Shown piece after piece: positions 36,075-43,836 of a DNA stretch of 64,000 nt. The notes under the pieces were generated by a model that was not told the origin of the DNA, did not search any database, and saw only the letters and a program-made list of their open reading frames with translations. Position 1 is the stretch's first letter; each line of letters starts with the position of its first letter. The position numbers and the translations under genes are program-made. Source of the DNA: Ilumatobacteraceae bacterium (GTDB lineage: Bacteria > Actinomycetota > Acidimicrobiia > Acidimicrobiales > Ilumatobacteraceae); NCBI GenBank assembly GCA_025463305.1, contig JAOBWK010000075.1, positions 1 to 64,000 of the forward strand. The letters run 5' to 3'.

Positions 36075-36743
36075 ATGCACGTGGTGATCGTTGGATGTGG
36101 GCGAGTCGGATCCGCCTTGGCCAAGGAGCTGGTGGAGGCGAATCACACCGTCGCGATCATCGATCGGCGGGAGGAGGCGTTCGCCCGTCTCGACAGTTCC
36201 TTCACGGGGCAGAAGATCGTCGGCATCGGTTTCGACCGCGATGTTCTCGCCACCGCAGGCATCCAGCACTGCGACGCGGTGGCCGCCGTCACGAGCGGTG
36301 ACAACTCCAACATCCTCATCGCACGCGTCGCCCGCGAGAACTTCGGGATCGAGCGCGTCGTCGCCCGCATCTACGATCCCCAGCGCGCCGCGGTGTACCA
36401 GCGGCTCGGCATCGCCACCGTCGCGACGGTGTCGTGGACGACCGAGCGGGTGCTCCGCCGGGTGCTCCCGCCGACCGCCGCCGTCGAGTGGGTCGATCCG
36501 AGCGCGCATGTCTCGCTCGTCGAGCGCCACATCGAAGGACCGAACGCCGGTCGCAAGTACACCGACATCGAAGACGCCGCAAAGGTCCGCGTCGTCGCCA
36601 TCGCCCGCCTCGGTACGGCGATGCTCATGGCGCCCACCCTGGTCGCCCAGGAAGGCGACCTGATGTACCTGGCCGTCGCGTCGGGCGAGGTCGACTCGCT
36701 CAACGACAAGCTCGCCCCGTCCGCTGCCCACTCGTCGCACTGA
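36075..36743 (+). CDS. trkA: TrkA-type potassium regulatory protein (RCK_N plus RCK_C)
   Basis: A 222-residue cytosolic gating subunit for a potassium transporter. The NAD-binding Rossmann loop is VVIVGCGRVGSALAKEL (residues 3-19), with Asp at the end of strand 2 (VAIIDRREEAF). Cys-Asp-Ala-Val-Ala-Ala-Val-Thr follows in the third strand region; this Cys aligns with the UGA codon of the next gene. The C-terminal RCK_C domain begins near residue 140. A strong ribosome-binding site (GAAGGAG) is 6 nt before the ATG. It probably acts with its neighbour on the divergent KimA-like transporter or on a Trk/Ktr channel elsewhere. Confidence 0.92.
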   Translation: MHVVIVGCGRVGSALAKELVEANHTVAIIDRREEAFARLDSSFTGQKIVGIGFDRDVLATAGIQHCDAVAAVTSGDNSNILIARVARENFGIERVVARIYDPQRAAVYQRLGIATVATVSWTTERVLRRVLPPTAAVEWVDPSAHVSLVERHIEGPNAGRKYTDIEDAAKVRVVAIARLGTAMLMAPTLVAQEGDLMYLAVASGEVDSLNDKLAPSAAHSSH

Positions 36744-36757
36744 ATCCGGAGATCCCC

Positions 36758-37426
36758 ATGAAAGCATTGATCGTCGGTGGCGGCAGCGTCGGCCGGTTCA
36801 TCGCCGAGCAGCTCGGCAGCACGGGCCACTCGGTCACCATCTTGGACAACGATCCCGGCGTGGTGAAGCAGTACGCCGCGCTCGGCGTCCCCGGTGTCAC
36901 GTGGGTGAAGGGCGACGGCTGTGAGCTCGGCGCGCTGAAGACCGTCGGCGCCTCCGAGTGAGACGTCGTCGCCGCAGTCACCGGTGACGACGAGGACAAC
37001 CTCGTCGTGTCGCTGCTGTCGAAGCAGGAGTTCGGTGTGCCGCGGGTCGTCGCCCGCGTCAACAACCCGAACAACGAGTGGATGTTCAACGAGATGTGGG
37101 GCGTCGACGTCTCCGTCTCCACCCCGCACCTCATCACCGGTCTGGTGCAGGAGGCGGTGGCGGTGGGCTCGTTCGTCCGCCTGCTGTCGTTTGAGGGTGG
37201 CAAGGCCAAGCTGGCCGAGGTCACGCTCGCCGAGGGATCACCGGCCGCCGACAAGGAAGTCGTCGAGCTGCGCTTCCCACGTGAGGCCACCGTCGTCGCG
37301 GTGCTGCGCAAGGACCGCGTGGTCGTCCCCCGTGGCGACACCGTGCTGCGCGTGGGCGACGAAGTGATCGTCCTCGTCGCCGGCGACAGCGAAGAAGAAG
37401 TCCGCAAGATCCTGATCGGCGCCTGA
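36758..37426 (+). CDS. trkA: TrkA-type potassium regulatory protein interrupted by one in-frame UGA
   Basis: The second RCK protein of the pair. Read through a single UGA at 36959-36961 it is 222 residues, exactly the length of its upstream paralogue. It has KALIVGGGSVGRFIAEQLG at the start, VTILDNDPG with the acidic residue of the NAD site, then GASE-UGA-DVVAAVTGDDEDN and a normal C-terminal RCK_C domain. The paralogue has HCDAVAAVT at this point, so the UGA stands for cysteine (UGC). Nothing else is damaged in either half. Possible explanations are selenocysteine, a C-to-A nonsense mutation, or a sequencing error. If read as two genes, the second could start at GTG 37007 and would lack the NAD-binding loop. 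GGAG lies before the ATG. Confidence 0.85.
36965..36991 (+). promoter_or_regulatory. Hairpin just downstream of the in-frame UGA
   Basis: GTCGTCGCC and GGTGACGAC pair over 9 positions (one G-U) around the 9-nt loop GCAGTCACC. It starts 3 nt after the UGA, and the loop GU lies 16 nt after it, within the range described for bacterial SECIS elements. Repeated GAC/GTC codons can make such a stem by chance, so this is only a candidate. Confidence 0.2.
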
Positions 37427-37440
37427 CCGCGCCGGGGGCG

Positions 37441-37797
37441 TCAGCCTTCGATCAGCGTGTAGGCGGGGTTGAGCATGATCCGGCGGCCGCGCTCCTCGCG
37501 CGCCACGCCTTCGATCACCATCGCCCGCCCGTGCTCGACACCGGCGATCGAGCGCCGGCCGGTGAACACGGCCACCGCGTCGCCGGTGCCGTCGCCGACG
37601 ACCACTTCGAACGACGGAACGCCCTGACGCGGGGTAACGCTCATCCGCTTCACCTCGCCGCCGACGCGTGCCTTCGTGCGACACGCGAGCTCGCCGATGG
37701 GCGTGAGGCCGAAGCCCTGGAAGCGGTGCTGCAGGCGCTCGCTGTCGAGCACGGAGGAATCGGCCTTCAGTCGCTTGGCGAGATCACGGATGCCCAT
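37441..37797 (-). CDS. OB-fold nucleic-acid-binding-domain protein
   Basis: A 118-residue protein with an OB-fold strand pattern in residues about 45-110 (GGEVKRMSVTPRQGVPSFEV, VFTGRRSIAGVEHGRAMVIE, GRRIMLNPAYTLI). The N-terminus is helical and basic. In mycobacteria the same family occurs in the KimA-TrkA neighbourhood (Rv2694c as I recall), so the association is conserved but unexplained. It converges on the second trkA with 14 bp between stops. TAGCGT lies 6 nt before the ATG. Ligand unknown. Confidence 0.82.
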   Translation of the reverse strand: MGIRDLAKRLKADSSVLDSERLQHRFQGFGLTPIGELACRTKARVGGEVKRMSVTPRQGVPSFEVVVGDGTGDAVAVFTGRRSIAGVEHGRAMVIEGVAREERGRRIMLNPAYTLIEG

Positions 37798-37803
37798 GGG
37801 GCC

Positions 37804-37809
37804 ACGCTA
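37804..37809 (-). promoter_or_regulatory. Leaderless-type -10 box (TAGCGT) for the OB-fold gene
   Basis: On the minus strand TAGCGT is followed by 6 nt and the ATG at 37797. Confidence 0.6.
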
Positions 37810-37830
37810 CCTCGTCGTCTCCCGGGCTCG

Positions 37831-37836
37831 TATCCT
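37831..37836 (+). promoter_or_regulatory. Leaderless-type -10 box (TATCCT) for the 37843 gene
   Basis: TATCCT ends 6 nt before the GTG at 37843. It is back to back with the OB-fold promoter. Confidence 0.6.
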
Positions 37837-37842
37837 GGTCCG

Positions 37843-38277
37843 GTGAAGACGAGAACGCTGCTCCTGCTCGCCGTCAGCTGCGGACTCGTGATCCTGATCG
37901 CCGGCAGCATCAAGGTCTTCCTGATCGCCGACGACTCGACGCCTGCGCACCTTGCGATCGGCCAGCGCGCCCAGGTCGGCGACATGCACGTCACCGTCAC
38001 CGGTTCGCAGCACAGCGCCGGCCAGACCATCGTCGACGTCACCATCGGCGGCGTCGACGACTCCGACGGCGCGACCACCTTCTTCTACGGCGTCGGTGGC
38101 ACCAAGGAGCTCCGTCCGGTCAGCCCGGGCGGCAGCGCCGGATCGACGTGCGAGGCCACCCACCAGTCGACCGACGTGCGCTGCGTGCTCGCGTTCGACA
38201 CCTCGGCGCCGGGTGGCGTGCTGCGCTACGAGCGGGCCGGCGCGACACCGGCTCGATGGGACATCGTCTCGTCCTGA
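37843..38277 (+). CDS. Small membrane-anchored protein of unknown function
   Basis: A 144-residue protein with one N-terminal membrane helix (residues about 5-28, LLLLAVSCGLVILIAGSIKV) and a beta-rich outside domain with two cysteines (STCEATHQSTDVRC), probably a disulfide. It resembles DUF4352-like domains only loosely. GTG start is set by the TATCCT box 6 nt upstream. It is not coupled to a neighbour. I cannot assign a function. Confidence 0.72.
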   Translation: MKTRTLLLLAVSCGLVILIAGSIKVFLIADDSTPAHLAIGQRAQVGDMHVTVTGSQHSAGQTIVDVTIGGVDDSDGATTFFYGVGGTKELRPVSPGGSAGSTCEATHQSTDVRCVLAFDTSAPGGVLRYERAGATPARWDIVSS

Positions 38278-38297
38278 TCCTGCGGTGAGCCGACCCT

Positions 38298-38312
38298 GAG
38301 CCGACCCGGCTC
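38298..38312 (+). terminator. Small hairpin after the 37843 gene
   Basis: GAGCCG-ACC-CGGCTC, a 6-bp stem 21 nt behind the stop. No T tract. Confidence 0.35.
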
Positions 38313-38443
38313 CGGCCGGATCGCGTGGTGGTGGGGCCACCCGGTTCGCTGCCGGGCGATCAGTGTCTGGTGATGGCCGCCCCGCTACCGTGAGGTGCAG
38401 GAATCCGCCCGTTCACGACGTGGTGACGGGCTCGATGGAGGTG

Positions 38444-39865
38444 ATGGTCCACGTGGCCGAGCAGTTCGATCTGGTGATCATTGGTGGCGGCCCCGGAGGA
38501 TATGGCGCAGCGTTCTACGCCGCCTCCGCCGGCTTGACGGTGGCGATCGTCGAGAAGGACACGATGGGCGGGACGTGCCTCAACCGGGGCTGCATCCCGG
38601 CCAAGTCGTTCCTCGAGGCGGCCGCCGTGTTCCGCGAGGTGAAGCATGCGGCCGACTTCGGCGTGCAGTCCAGCGCGCCCACCATGGACTTCGCCGTGGC
38701 CCAGGCCCGCAAGCAGAAGATCGTCGACGGTCTCGTCAAGGGCATCGGCGGATTGATCAAGGCCCGCAAGGTCAGCGCCTACGTCGGTACCGGTTCGCTC
38801 GGCCCCGACCGCACGGTCACCATCCAGCAGGGCGACGGCACCACCACGCAGATCCAGGGGCGCGGCATCATCCTCGCCGCCGGCTCGGCACCGCGGACCA
38901 TCCCCGGCTTCGACCGGGGCGGCGCGATCATGACCAGCGACGAAGTGCTCATGCTCGACTACGTGCCCGCCCGCGTGGCGGTCATCGGCGGCGGGGCGAT
39001 CGGCTGCGAGTTCGCATCCACGTTCGCCGACCTCGGCTCCACCGTCACCATCCTCGAGGGATTGCCGAAGATCCTCCCGGGGCTCGACAGCGATGTCGCC
39101 AACGTCGTCGTGCGCAGCTTCCGCAAGAAGAACATCGACATCCGCACGGGTGTGCGCGTGGTCGGCCACACTCCGAACCCGGCCGGTGGCACGACCGTGC
39201 ACTTCGGTGTCGACGAGAACAGCCCCGAGCAGCTCGAGGTCGATGTCGTCATCGTGTCCGTCGGTCGTCGTCCGTATGCCGACGAGCTCGGCCTCTCCGG
39301 CACGGGCGTGGTCCTCAGCGAGCGTGGCTTCGTCGAGGTCGATCCGTACTGCCGAACCGCAGAGCCCGGCGTGTTCGCGATCGGCGACCTGATCAACACC
39401 CCGCAGCTCGCCCACGTCGCCTACGCCGAGGCCATCCTGGTCGTCAAGCAGCTGCTCGGCGAGAACCCGATGCCGGTCATGTACGACAAGGTCCCATGGG
39501 CCATCTACTGCGATCCCGAGGTCGCGTTCGCCGGTCCGGGTGAGGAAGCGGCACGGGCCCTCGGCTACGACGTGGTCGTCGCCAAGCACCAGTTCCGGGC
39601 CAACTCGCGGGCCCAGATCATCAACCAGACCGATGGTCTCGTGAAGGTCATCGCCCAGAAGAACCCCGATGGCACGGCGGGCACGGTGCTCGGTGTGCAC
39701 ATGGTCGGACCATGGGTGACGGAGCAGCTGAGCGGCGGTTATCTCGCCGTCAACTGGGGCGCGACGGTGGCCGAGGTGGCCGAGTTCATCCAGCCCCACC
39801 CGAGCTTGACCGAGCTGTTCGGGGAGACGATGCTGTCGCTCACCGGTCGCAGCCTCAACACCTGA
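38444..39865 (+). CDS. lpdA: Dihydrolipoamide dehydrogenase (E3)
   Basis: A 473-residue FAD enzyme that reoxidises dihydrolipoyl groups with NAD. The FAD loop is LVIIGGGPGGYGAAFYAA, the redox disulfide is CLNRGC (Cys45 and Cys50), and the NAD loop is VAVIGGGAIGCEFAS. The C-terminal catalytic His-Glu dyad is in IQPHPSLTE. Several starts are possible: ATG 38444 and ATG 38435 or GTG 38453, all near GGAGG at 38437-38441; I chose 38444. E2 follows after 57 nt, so E3, E2 and the lipoate enzyme are one operon-like group. Confidence 0.94.
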   Translation: MVHVAEQFDLVIIGGGPGGYGAAFYAASAGLTVAIVEKDTMGGTCLNRGCIPAKSFLEAAAVFREVKHAADFGVQSSAPTMDFAVAQARKQKIVDGLVKGIGGLIKARKVSAYVGTGSLGPDRTVTIQQGDGTTTQIQGRGIILAAGSAPRTIPGFDRGGAIMTSDEVLMLDYVPARVAVIGGGAIGCEFASTFADLGSTVTILEGLPKILPGLDSDVANVVVRSFRKKNIDIRTGVRVVGHTPNPAGGTTVHFGVDENSPEQLEVDVVIVSVGRRPYADELGLSGTGVVLSERGFVEVDPYCRTAEPGVFAIGDLINTPQLAHVAYAEAILVVKQLLGENPMPVMYDKVPWAIYCDPEVAFAGPGEEAARALGYDVVVAKHQFRANSRAQIINQTDGLVKVIAQKNPDGTAGTVLGVHMVGPWVTEQLSGGYLAVNWGATVAEVAEFIQPHPSLTELFGETMLSLTGRSLNT

Positions 39866-39922
39866 TGACGTTCTCGAACCCGATTCGAACCCCCTACGAC
39901 ACATCTCCTTCGAGAGGAACCA

Positions 39923-41443
39923 ATGGCTGACATCACACTGCCGCAACTCGGCGAAACCGTCACGGAGGGCACCATCACCCGATGGTTCAAGAAGGTCGGT
40001 GACACGGTTGCTGCGGATGAACCGCTGTTCGAGGTGTCGACCGACAAGGTCGACACCGAGGTTCCGTCACCCATCTCCGGCGTCCTCAGCGAGATCCGCG
40101 CGCAAGAGGGCGACACCGTGCCGGTCGGCGCCGTGATCGCCGTCGTCGGCAGCGACGCACCCGCTGCCGCACCCGCCCCGGCTCCTGCTTCGGAGCCGGC
40201 ACCCGCACCTGCGCCGGCCCCTGTCGCCGAGGTCCCCGCACCGCCGCCGGCTCCGGCACCCGAACCCGCCCCGGCACCCACTCCGGCACCGGTGGCCGAC
40301 GCGCCCACTCCGGCCCCGACGCCCGCTCCGGCCCCCGCCGCGCCGGCCGCCGAGGCCGCTGCTCCCGCCGTGTCGGCCGTCAACGACAACCGGCTCCTCT
40401 CGCCCGTCGTTCGTCGACTGGTCAGCGAGCACGGGCTCGACATCTCCACCCTCACGGGCACCGGCCCCGGCGGGCGGATCACCCGTGAGGACGTCCTCGA
40501 TCACATCGACGGCCTCGCCTCGGCACCGGCCGCCTCCGCTCCGGCGCCAGCACCCGCGCCCGCTGCGCCAGCCCCTGCGCCTGCGCCAGCACCCGTTGCG
40601 GCCGCCCCCGCACCGGCCCCCGCACCGACGCCGGCCCCTGCGCCCGTCGCCGCGGCCCCGGCTCCGGTCGCCCCTGCGCCCGCGCCAACACCCGCTCCGG
40701 CGCCAGCCGCCACGGCCGCCACGGCCGGCGATCACGACACGGTGGTGCCGCTCAGCAAGATCCGCAAGCTCACCGGTGCGCACATGGTGATGAGCCTCGA
40801 CGTCACACCGCACGCGTTCAGCGTGGTCGAGGTCGACTTCGCCAACGTCGACGCCACTCGCGGCAAGGTCAAGGAGCAGTGGAAGGCGTCCGAGGGCTTC
40901 AGCCTCACCTACCTCAGCTTCGTCGCCCGGGCGGTCGTCGATGCCCTCGCCGACTTCCCGAACCTCAACGCATCGGTCAGCGGCGACAACCTCATCGTGC
41001 ACAACTTCGTCGACCTCGGCATCGCCGTCGACCTCGAGTACACCGGCCTGCTCGTGCCGGTGGTGCGCAGCGCCGAGACCAAGCGCCTCCGTGCGATCGC
41101 TCGCGAGATCAACGATCTCGCCAGCCGCGCCAAGGCCCGCAAGCTCGGCCCCGACGAGATCTCCGGCGGAACGTTCACCATCAGCAACAACGGCTCGGCC
41201 GGCAGCGTGCTGACGATGGCCATCATCAACCAGCCGCAGGTGGCGATCCTGTCCACCGACGCGATCGTGCGCAAGCCGGTCGTGGTCAGCCTGCCCGACG
41301 GCAGCGAGAGCATCGCCATCCACCCGGTCGGCAACCTCGCGATGAGCTGGGACCACCGTGCGTTCGACGGCGCCTACGCCGCCGGGTTCCTGGTGAAGAT
41401 CAAGGAAGTGCTGGAGACCCGCGACTGGGGCGCCGAGCTCTGA
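39923..41443 (+). CDS. dlaT: Dihydrolipoamide acyltransferase (E2) of a 2-oxoacid dehydrogenase complex
   Basis: A 506-residue E2. Residues 1-75 are one lipoyl domain with the acceptor lysine at 42 (EVSTDKVDTEV). A long Ala/Pro linker (about 77-150) leads to the subunit-binding domain at about 156-195 (RLLSPVVRRLVSEHGLDIS). A second Ala/Pro linker (about 200-268) leads to the catalytic domain from about 273, with active-site His478 and Asp482 in SWDHRAFDG. Only one lipoyl domain is present, whereas many actinobacterial DlaT proteins have two. Whether it serves pyruvate, 2-oxoglutarate or both is not decided by sequence; aceE at 24 kb supports pyruvate. GAGAGG precedes the ATG, and the stop overlaps the next ATG (TGATG). 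Confidence 0.92.
   Translation: MADITLPQLGETVTEGTITRWFKKVGDTVAADEPLFEVSTDKVDTEVPSPISGVLSEIRAQEGDTVPVGAVIAVVGSDAPAAAPAPAPASEPAPAPAPAPVAEVPAPPPAPAPEPAPAPTPAPVADAPTPAPTPAPAPAAPAAEAAAPAVSAVNDNRLLSPVVRRLVSEHGLDISTLTGTGPGGRITREDVLDHIDGLASAPAASAPAPAPAPAAPAPAPAPAPVAAAPAPAPAPTPAPAPVAAAPAPVAPAPAPTPAPAPAATAATAGDHDTVVPLSKIRKLTGAHMVMSLDVTPHAFSVVEVDFANVDATRGKVKEQWKASEGFSLTYLSFVARAVVDALADFPNLNASVSGDNLIVHNFVDLGIAVDLEYTGLLVPVVRSAETKRLRAIAREINDLASRAKARKLGPDEISGGTFTISNNGSAGSVLTMAIINQPQVAILSTDAIVRKPVVVSLPDGSESIAIHPVGNLAMSWDHRAFDGAYAAGFLVKIKEVLETRDWGAEL
40155..40370 (+). repeat. Ala/Pro-rich coding repeat, first E2 linker
   Basis: Short GC-rich units encoding AP, PAPA and similar. It is a flexible linker between lipoyl and subunit-binding domains and creates long meaningless frames on both strands. 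Confidence 0.85.
40525..40725 (+). repeat. Ala/Pro-rich coding repeat, second E2 linker
   Basis: Same kind of units as the first linker, between the subunit-binding and catalytic domains. Confidence 0.85.
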
Positions 41444-43215
41444 TGACGCGATCGACCGAGCCGCTGCACGTGCGGTGGCTCGGTCGCGTTCCCTACCGGG
41501 AGGCGCTCGCCGTCCAGGAGTCGATGTTCCGTCACGGCACCGACAACCACCTGTTGCTGCTCGAGCACCCGCACGTGTTCACCCACGGTCCACGTGCCGA
41601 CCTGGGGATCAACGTGCTCGTCGAGCCGGCCTCCGTCGGAGCGGAGCTCGTGAGCGTGCAGCGCGGTGGCGACGTCACCTATCACGGCCCGGGTCAGCTC
41701 GTCGGCTACCCGATCGTCTCGCTGCCGTCCAAGCACGGTGGCGTCGGCGGTCCTCCCGACACGGTGGCCCACGTGTGCAGCGTCGAGCAGCTGATCATCG
41801 ACACCCTGGCCGAGCTCGGACTGCCGAACGCCGGCCGTCTCACTGACTTCCCGGGGGTGTGGCTCGACGCCGACGGCCCGAACCCACGCAAGATCTGCGC
41901 CATCGGCGTGCGCGTGTCGCGGGGGCGCACGATGCACGGGTTCGCGCTCAACGTCGCCACCGACATGCGCTACATGCGCGAGTACATCATCCCGTGCGGC
42001 ATCGCCGATCGGCCGGTGACGTCGCTCGCCGAGGAGGGCATCGACGCATCGTTGGCCGACGTCGTCGAGGTCGTCGCCCGCCTGGCTGCAGTGCGCTGGG
42101 GGCCCCAGAGCGAGGTGGCACAGCTCGATCGACAGGACGTCGCGTGGCATCGCCGGCCGGAGGACCTCTCGGCGTTCTCGCGTGGCGAGGGCCCGGGCCG
42201 CGCCGTGCGCACCGCAGCCGATCACGGCGTCGCCGGCGAGCCGACGCTCGAGCGTGCGCAGCCGGTGCGGCTCCTCGGCCGGTTGGCGTCGGCCGGTGTC
42301 GACGAGTCGGTGGGGATCGCCTCGCGCAAGCCCGAGTGGTTGCGCCCGAAGGTGGTGCACGGTCCCGAGGTGCTCGCGCTGAAGAAGACCGTGCGCGACC
42401 TCGACCTGATCACGGTGTGCGAGGAAGCCGGCTGCCCGAACCTCAGCGAGTGCTGGTCCGACGGCACGGCGACGTTCATGGTGCTCGGCGAGTCCTGCAC
42501 CCGGGCGTGCGGGTTCTGCCTGGTCGACACGCACAAGCCGCTCGCGCCCGACGCCGACGAGCCACGGCGTGTCGCCGAGGCCGTCGTGCGCATGGGTCTG
42601 GAGCACGCGGTGCTGACGATGGTGGCCCGCGACGACCTCGTCGACGGCGGGATGGCGCACGTCGCGGCGTGCGTCGAGGCCATCCGCCTCGCCCGGCCGG
42701 CGACGCGCATCGAGACGCTCATCTCCGACGCGAAGGGCGACGCAACATCGCTGCAGCTCCTGTTCGCAGCGGGCCCGGACGTGCTCAACCACAACATGGA
42801 GACCGTGCCACGCCTGCAGCGGGCGGTGCGCCCATCGGCCGGATACGCGCGCAGCATGAGCGTGCTCGCCCAGGCCAAGCTCGCCGGGCTCAGCGTGAAG
42901 TCGGGCCTGATCGTCGGGATGGGCGAGACCTCGAACGAGGTCGACGGCGCGCTCGCCGACCTCGCCACGATCGGCGTCGACATCGTCACCATCGGCCAGT
43001 ACCTGCGTCCGACCTCGAACCACCTGCCGGTGCACCGCTGGGTCGACCCGCACGAGTTCGACCGCTGGAAGGCGGTCGGCGAGGGCCTCGGCATCGGCCA
43101 CGTCGAGGCCAGCCCGCTGACGCGCAGCAGCTACCACGCCCGCCAGTCCGCCGAAGCCGTTCCGTCAGCAGCAGGCGCTCGGATCGGCGTCGGTGTCGGC
43201 AACCGCGTCGGCTGA
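41443..43215 (+). CDS. lipBA: LipB-LipA fusion: octanoyltransferase plus lipoyl synthase
   Basis: One 590-residue frame with both lipoate assembly enzymes. Residues about 1-223 are LipB, which transfers octanoate from acyl carrier protein to target lysines; the catalytic Lys150 (RKICAIGVRV) and Cys185 (IIPCGIADRP) are present with the spacing of E. coli LipB. Residues about 223-290 are a linker. Residues about 290-580 are LipA, a radical-SAM enzyme that inserts two sulfurs: auxiliary cluster Cys326, 331 and 337 (CEEAGCPNLSEC), SAM cluster Cys352, 356 and 359 (CTRACGFC), and the C-terminal RSSY at 561-564. No stop separates the domains. A GTG at codon 255 could start LipA alone, but no good ribosome site precedes it. 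The start overlaps the E2 stop (TGATG). Confidence 0.9.
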   Translation: MTRSTEPLHVRWLGRVPYREALAVQESMFRHGTDNHLLLLEHPHVFTHGPRADLGINVLVEPASVGAELVSVQRGGDVTYHGPGQLVGYPIVSLPSKHGGVGGPPDTVAHVCSVEQLIIDTLAELGLPNAGRLTDFPGVWLDADGPNPRKICAIGVRVSRGRTMHGFALNVATDMRYMREYIIPCGIADRPVTSLAEEGIDASLADVVEVVARLAAVRWGPQSEVAQLDRQDVAWHRRPEDLSAFSRGEGPGRAVRTAADHGVAGEPTLERAQPVRLLGRLASAGVDESVGIASRKPEWLRPKVVHGPEVLALKKTVRDLDLITVCEEAGCPNLSECWSDGTATFMVLGESCTRACGFCLVDTHKPLAPDADEPRRVAEAVVRMGLEHAVLTMVARDDLVDGGMAHVAACVEAIRLARPATRIETLISDAKGDATSLQLLFAAGPDVLNHNMETVPRLQRAVRPSAGYARSMSVLAQAKLAGLSVKSGLIVGMGETSNEVDGALADLATIGVDIVTIGQYLRPTSNHLPVHRWVDPHEFDRWKAVGEGLGIGHVEASPLTRSSYHARQSAEAVPSAAGARIGVGVGNRVG

Positions 43216-43248
43216 AACATCTCGTTGCCGGTGCGGCATGAGTGATGT

Positions 43249-43836
43249 GTGCGAGACCGTGGGACGAGCCGAGGGGTGAGCGAGCCGGACGCGAGCGCGA
43301 CCGATGCGGTGCTGCTGCGGCGCGCCGAGCACGACGCGCACGCCTTCCGCATCGTCTACGACCGCCACGCCGAAGCGATCTTCGGGTCGTTCCGTCGGCG
43401 TGGCGTCGACCATCACACGGCGCTCGACCTGACCGCCGAGACGTTCGCCGAGGCCTGGCTGTGCCGGCATCGGTTCACCGATCAGTTCGACGGCTCCGCC
43501 CGGCCGTGGCTGTCGGGCATCGCCCGCAACGTGCTGTCCCACGCCGCGCGGCATCGCGCCGTCGTGACCGCCGCCCGCGATCGGCTGCAGATGACGGTCG
43601 ATGCGCGTCCCGTCGACCGCGAGACCGAGGCCCTGCTCGAGCGGCTCGACGGACTGGACCCGGCGCTGCTGCGCGGGCTCGACGACCTCCCCGCTGCGTC
43701 GCGCCACGCGGTCGAGGCGCGGGTCGTGCACGGCCAGTCGTACGAGGAGATCGGCGCGGCGTTGCACTGCACACCGCTGGCGGCGCGCATCAAGGTGTCA
43801 CGCGCGATGAGCGCACTACGTGAGGAGCTGGCGTGA
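43249..43836 (+). CDS. ECF-type sigma-70 family factor
   Basis: A 195-residue small sigma factor. Region 2 is at residues about 30-95 (AFRIVYDRHAEAIFGSFRRR, LDLTAETFAEAWL, ARPWLSGIARNVL) and region 4 at about 140-190 (LPAASRHAVEARVVHGQSYE and an HTH). GTG 43249 is used; GTG 43276 (VSEPDAS) is equally possible, with GAGGGG nearby. The stop overlaps the start of the next gene (GTGA), as with sigma/anti-sigma pairs. Target promoters are unknown. Confidence 0.9.
   Translation: MRDRGTSRGVSEPDASATDAVLLRRAEHDAHAFRIVYDRHAEAIFGSFRRRGVDHHTALDLTAETFAEAWLCRHRFTDQFDGSARPWLSGIARNVLSHAARHRAVVTAARDRLQMTVDARPVDRETEALLERLDGLDPALLRGLDDLPAASRHAVEARVVHGQSYEEIGAALHCTPLAARIKVSRAMSALREELA

Noticed and set aside
36958..37426. 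Second half of the UGA-containing trkA as an independent gene
   Set aside because: It would start at GTG 37007 without the NAD-binding loop or a ribosome site; the whole frame matches the paralogue's length, so one interrupted gene is the better description.
40155..40725. Repeated GC-rich units that might be a CRISPR or minisatellite
   Set aside because: Units are in frame and encode the Ala/Pro linkers of E2, with no fixed spacers.
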